64,000 bases of DNA, from NCBI RefSeq assembly GCF_036320965.1, contig NC_092265.1, positions 6,887,001-6,951,000 of the forward strand. The letters are read 5' to 3'. The stretch is from Panulirus ornatus (Eukaryota > Arthropoda > Malacostraca > Decapoda > Palinuridae). The position numbers and the translations under genes were made by a program. Under the pieces are notes generated by a model, which ran no database searches, had not been told where the DNA came from, and saw nothing but the letters and a program-made list of their open reading frames with translations. Below, piece after piece: positions 60,603-64,000 of this stretch (positions are counted from its first letter, which is position 1; each line of letters begins with the position of its first letter).

Positions 60603-60959
60603 TTAAGTCAAGTCAGAGAACATCTGTCTCAAGGGCGCTCTTATTCATGGCGTAGTAAAGATATGCCACAGACACCTCGTGAAATCGGCAAGACGTAGGT
60701 AATATATTTCTTTTCCCCTTTTCATAGACAATTTTTTTTTCTTGTTCTTCAGAAAGGCAAGTCCTATGTTCTTGTGTGGACCAGACAGGAGTTTCAGGTG
60801 GTGCAGGTGTTCAGAGGAGGACATGTGGAAAAACAGACTGTCAAGTCTTTAGTGATTCATTGAAACATTGGTCTAATATTTCAACTGTACATGGAGCGCG
60901 CATGTCCTTTATATTTGGACGAGGTCACGATTTCGATGCGTTGAAGATCCTGCAGCGTT

Positions 60960-61190
60960 AATGCGCCTGATGGTCAAGTTTTCCTGCTCTGATAAAGAGC
61001 TCGGCAGTAAAATCCTCATGCCGTGGTAAAGCGCTTGACGACCAACAGTCCGTCTGCTCTGTGAAACCATATGGACAATCAAGGCTTCTAACCCTGTTTA
61101 AACTGTTCGCCAGCCATGTCCTCCTGCCTTGTACAATCGTTGGACGATCGAGTCTCCTGCTCTGCAGCTACGACTGGTCTCTCGGTCATT
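60960..61190. repeat. very degenerate tandem repeat
   Basis: Recurring pieces: cctgctctg (60,984, 61,047 as tctgctctg, 61,157), gacgaccaac or gacgatcgag or gacaatcaag, and gtcctcctgcctt. Probably an ancient unit of about 45-55 bp. Confidence 0.4.
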
Positions 61191-61789
61191 GGAGAAGAGC
61201 ATAAAGAGGGAGGAGATGAATCTTGAATAATCAAAATAACAATGTCTATCTTGTTATCAATGTGATTTATCTCCCTCTCTGCCTCCTTACGTGTCTATCT
61301 GGTCATCTACCCATTTGTCTGACTTTCGATTTCGTCAGTCCTCTTTCGTCTCCAGCACACTACTGCTCTTTATGCCTCCACACATTTATCTGATCATATC
61401 GTCACCCCACATACCTAAGTCAATTGCATCGGCATTTCATACATCGAACTAGTTTCGCGTCTGGTCATAATGTACCAGTAGTAAAGGTAAGGGGACACGG
61501 CAAGATTGATCGTCTGCTAATTCAGTCGCTGGGTTTTGTTGCTGCTTCAATCCTACCCACATCAGGTCACTTCAAGGCGACCCCTTGGGGTCGTATGACT
61601 ACTCTCCCCACCGTAGTCAGAAATCACAATGCATCGAACTTGGAAGACGCTTTCTCGTTGTTACGAACGTAAACCTCCGTTCGTATCTGAGACTGTTCTG
61701 GGAGTTCCTCAGTCCAAATGCTAAGAATAAGAAGGGAGCAAGCCACCCATACCAATAGTATGGATCACATGTCTAATTTAGAGCACGAA
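61191..61789. other. no recognisable feature
   Basis: Unassigned. The 82-codon frame at 61,424-61,672 has no recognised motif. Confidence 0.35.
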
Positions 61790-61922
61790 AGACATGACTC
61801 TCTCTATACTGTGGACAGTATAGCTACCCTTAACATGGCCAACATAGCTGCCTTGAACCCAGATATAATGTTAAGTATAGCTATGTCTTAACAATATATA
61901 CAGTAGCTATCAACAACGGGGA

Positions 61923-61984
<62 letters not shown>

Positions 61985-62085
61985 CTCCCTGCAACACGAA
62001 AAATACATTTGCTTATAATGTGGATAATATAACTACCTATGTTATGGACAATAAAAGTACTTCTACTAAGGACAATACAACACAG
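61790..62085. repeat. degenerate ~33-bp repeat split by an (AT)n tract
   Basis: Phrases gtggacagtatagctaccct, atggccaacatagctgcc, aagtatagctatgtctt, gtggataatataactacc and atggacaataaaagtac recur about every 30-40 bp on both sides of a perfect (AT)n at 61,926-61,982. Confidence 0.6.
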
Positions 62086-62348
62086 GACCGATGGAAATGT
62101 GGGTGATGCATTCGTAGTATTGATCACACTCATTGCATAATGATCTCTGCAACGCCTGCCATCAATTTAGATTATTATCAATCTCCAGAGGTATTCCTAT
62201 CTCTTTTTTTTCTTACCCTTCTCGTTAGGGCCATAAATTACTTGGTTTAATAATATACTGCTGGAAATTTTTCTTATGTCTTGATTTATGACGTTGTGAA
62301 TTACAATCATTTGACATACCATGGGGATATATAGGGTCTTTGTTCTAC

Positions 62349-62353
<5 letters not shown>

Positions 62354-62411
<58 letters not shown>
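62354..62411. repeat. (AT)n microsatellite
   Basis: Perfect (AT)n of 58 bp at the left edge of the next degenerate array. Confidence 0.97.
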
Positions 62412-62413
<2 letters not shown>

Positions 62414-63045
62414 TACCAGGTACATATGTCACGTCATTTTTGTACTAGGTACGTTGAATACCCCATATCAATCAAACATACCGTGTTATACTTGGTACAA
62501 CATTGCCCGTCGTAGTCAACATGTAGAGCATATCATTGTAGTTTTCACTCGTTGTAAAAAGTCTTGAGTGTCACGAGATATGTCAAGTCTCGGGCGCATC
62601 TGCTGTACGATTTTGATAGGCATATCAAAGCTTTGTTGCATCAGGTAATATCAATTCTCTGTGTTATGACAAGTAAAATCGGATGTGTTATACTCGACTG
62701 ATCTGGTGTATCATACCAGGGACGAAGAGTCACTAGTGCACAAAGTATATCGTGGTATATATGGTCGGTCAAGTCCCTGTTATACAAGGATTATGTCCCT
62801 CATACCAGGTAAGCCAAGTACATGATATACCCGAGACAGAAATCCTTTGTTATACTAAGGTATATAGGTACAATAAAACCTTTATATAACGTATATTAAA
62901 CTGTATTACACCACGTATATCGAGTCTGTTATACCATCTGTTATACCTCCTGCGTATATCGAGTCTGTTATACCAGGTGCGTTACAGCAGGTGTATCATG
63001 TATATCAAATCTATCCAGACTGCTATGCTAGGTACGCTCGCCCTG
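62412..63045. repeat. old degenerate ~30-bp repeat (ttataccaggt family)
   Basis: Recurring phrases taccaggtacat, ttataccaggtg, gtatatcgagtctgttatac (62,910 and 62,952) and ctaggtac. Best preserved around 62,905-62,990. The rest is drifted but retains the tatacc-aggt spacing. No coding frame. Confidence 0.6.
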
Positions 63046-63416
63046 GCTAACTACACCTGTCGGGCTGGCCAAGGGTGTAATAACACGGTTCCTTTGTCTT
63101 CATAAAAAACACCGCAGCCTTCACGACCTGCACAATAAAATGTTGATACATGGGAGTGAAAAAAAAAAAAAAAACAAGGTGGAGCTTGAAGGCTGGTGTT
63201 ATAAGTATTGCTGGTGCAAGACGGCTTTGTGTTGCTGCTGCTCTCCCGCCTGATGCAACACCGCTCTTCCACCCACCACCAACACCACCACCATCCCCTC
63301 CCTCCTTGTCTCGATGCCTGCAACGAAAGACCACCTCAAAGACCACCTCAGGGTTTTTTTTTTCCGATTCCACATCTCCTTAGGGAACCCCTCTACGCAT
63401 GAGGTCAATATGCATA
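63046..63416. other. no gene called
   Basis: Contains poly-A (63,159-63,174), a CCA/CTC-rich patch (63,265-63,306) and a short accacctcaa duplication. Several phases are open on both strands, consistent with composition. Confidence 0.35.
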
Positions 63417-63440
63417 GTGTGTGTGTGTGTGTGTGTGTGT
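63417..63440. repeat. (GT)n microsatellite
   Basis: Perfect (GT)12. Confidence 0.9.
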
Positions 63441-63547
63441 GCCTCATCTTATAATTACCCTCAACTCCTGAAGAAGGTGTTTTAAAAGATTCTTTCTCTA
63501 GTGGATGTAGAGTTTGAAACTGTTAGCCTGGTGAGTTCACAAGCCTA

Positions 63548-63640
63548 GACAACAAACCAACCAACCAGTCAGCCAACATCCTGACCACAACCAACCAACC
63601 AACCAGCATCCTGACCATGACCAACCAACTAACCAACCTC
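63548..63640. repeat. CCAA-rich minisatellite, ~3 copies
   Basis: accaaccaaccag followed by catcctgacca recurs (63,556 and 63,592), then a truncated copy near 63,620. Period is about 30-36 bp with an internal (CCAA)n. Confidence 0.8.
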
Positions 63641-64000
63641 ATCCACAAAGACAAATGCTGCGTTGATTGATCTCGTTGTGTTGTGTAGCCACTGAGAATC
63701 CTCTCCAAAAAATCGCCTCAGACTTCACCACTCCTGGTAACCAAAATACGTACGACACGGGAGGGAAAACTAATGCTGGTCATCCATAAAGAGAAAGGTC
63801 ATTAGGTTTCATCTTCAATGGCCTTTCCCTTCCAAAACACGCCTATCTTTTAACGATAATAACGGGTCAAAGGATAGAATTATTCCAATACTTCGATTTC
63901 GGAAGTTGCATAGCTTTCTGATACTTTGGTTCTCACAGACCTCAGACTTCCGCTCCACGTTGTTAATGGTCGATTACCAGTGATGGTAACTTTTCAGGGA
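63641..64000. other. no recognisable feature
   Basis: Unassigned sequence to the right edge of the window. Confidence 0.35.

Overview
The window looks like intergenic or deep-intronic DNA from a large, repeat-rich arthropod genome, most likely a decapod crustacean. This rests on the extreme density of dinucleotide microsatellites of all classes ((GT)n, (GA)n, (AT)n), the many minisatellites, a tRNA-derived SINE with a perfect B box, AT-flanked palindromic elements, and a short dispersed element with a core (ttgcgctacctcgctaacgc) that I recognise from memory as common in decapods. The clade call is inference. There are no bacterial-style operons, no ribosome binding sites, and no long intact coding region.

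No complete protein gene, rRNA, tRNA or CRISPR array can be supported. The longest open frames (about 150 to 236 codons) are mostly minisatellites or microsatellites read as protein. The few that are not are no longer than chance allows: about 128,000 codons in six frames give roughly 6,000 stop-to-stop intervals, so a handful of 150-codon frames is expected. A few segments look somewhat more exon-like because of splice signals or composition (34,410-34,683 minus; 24,917-25,142 minus; 31,960-32,301 minus; 44,937-45,274 plus). They are listed at low confidence.

Layout. 1-7,300: a 27-bp minisatellite at the left edge, scattered microsatellites, a degenerate array of about 72 bp (4,708-5,296), and a long purine-rich stretch holding a 43-bp repeat. 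7,470-10,560: the dominant feature, a near-perfect 28-bp satellite of 110 copies. 10,561-19,300: microsatellites, a 20-bp and a 17-bp minisatellite, and pyrimidine-rich DNA. 19,377-22,700: a foldback element, a 30-bp array encoding a 10-residue leucine-rich repeat, and a dispersed element between AT tracts. 22,690-33,800: mostly unassigned DNA with microsatellites and a second copy of the foldback family next to a 160-bp AT tract. 33,800-48,700: candidate exons, 21-, 42- and 43-bp degenerate arrays, and a GT-GA-GT compound tract. 48,766-49,760: a decayed non-LTR retrotransposon fragment (RNase H plus C-terminal Cys/His segment) on the minus strand. 49,850-50,205: a 27-bp AT-rich array. 52,847-53,395: two SINE-like elements. 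54,392-55,514: convergent GT/CA tracts, a Z-DNA-prone tract, a 14-bp array and a 95-bp GA tract. 57,968-58,053: a third foldback-family copy. 59,235-60,110: a cluster of same-strand AGGTCA hexamers. 60,960-63,040: three old degenerate arrays.

The organising principle is tandem duplication at many unit lengths (2, 3, 14, 17, 20, 21, 27, 28, 30, about 42, about 72 and 97 bp), from perfect and young to barely recognisable, with transposon remnants often abutting AT or CA tracts. No set of genes working together can be described here.
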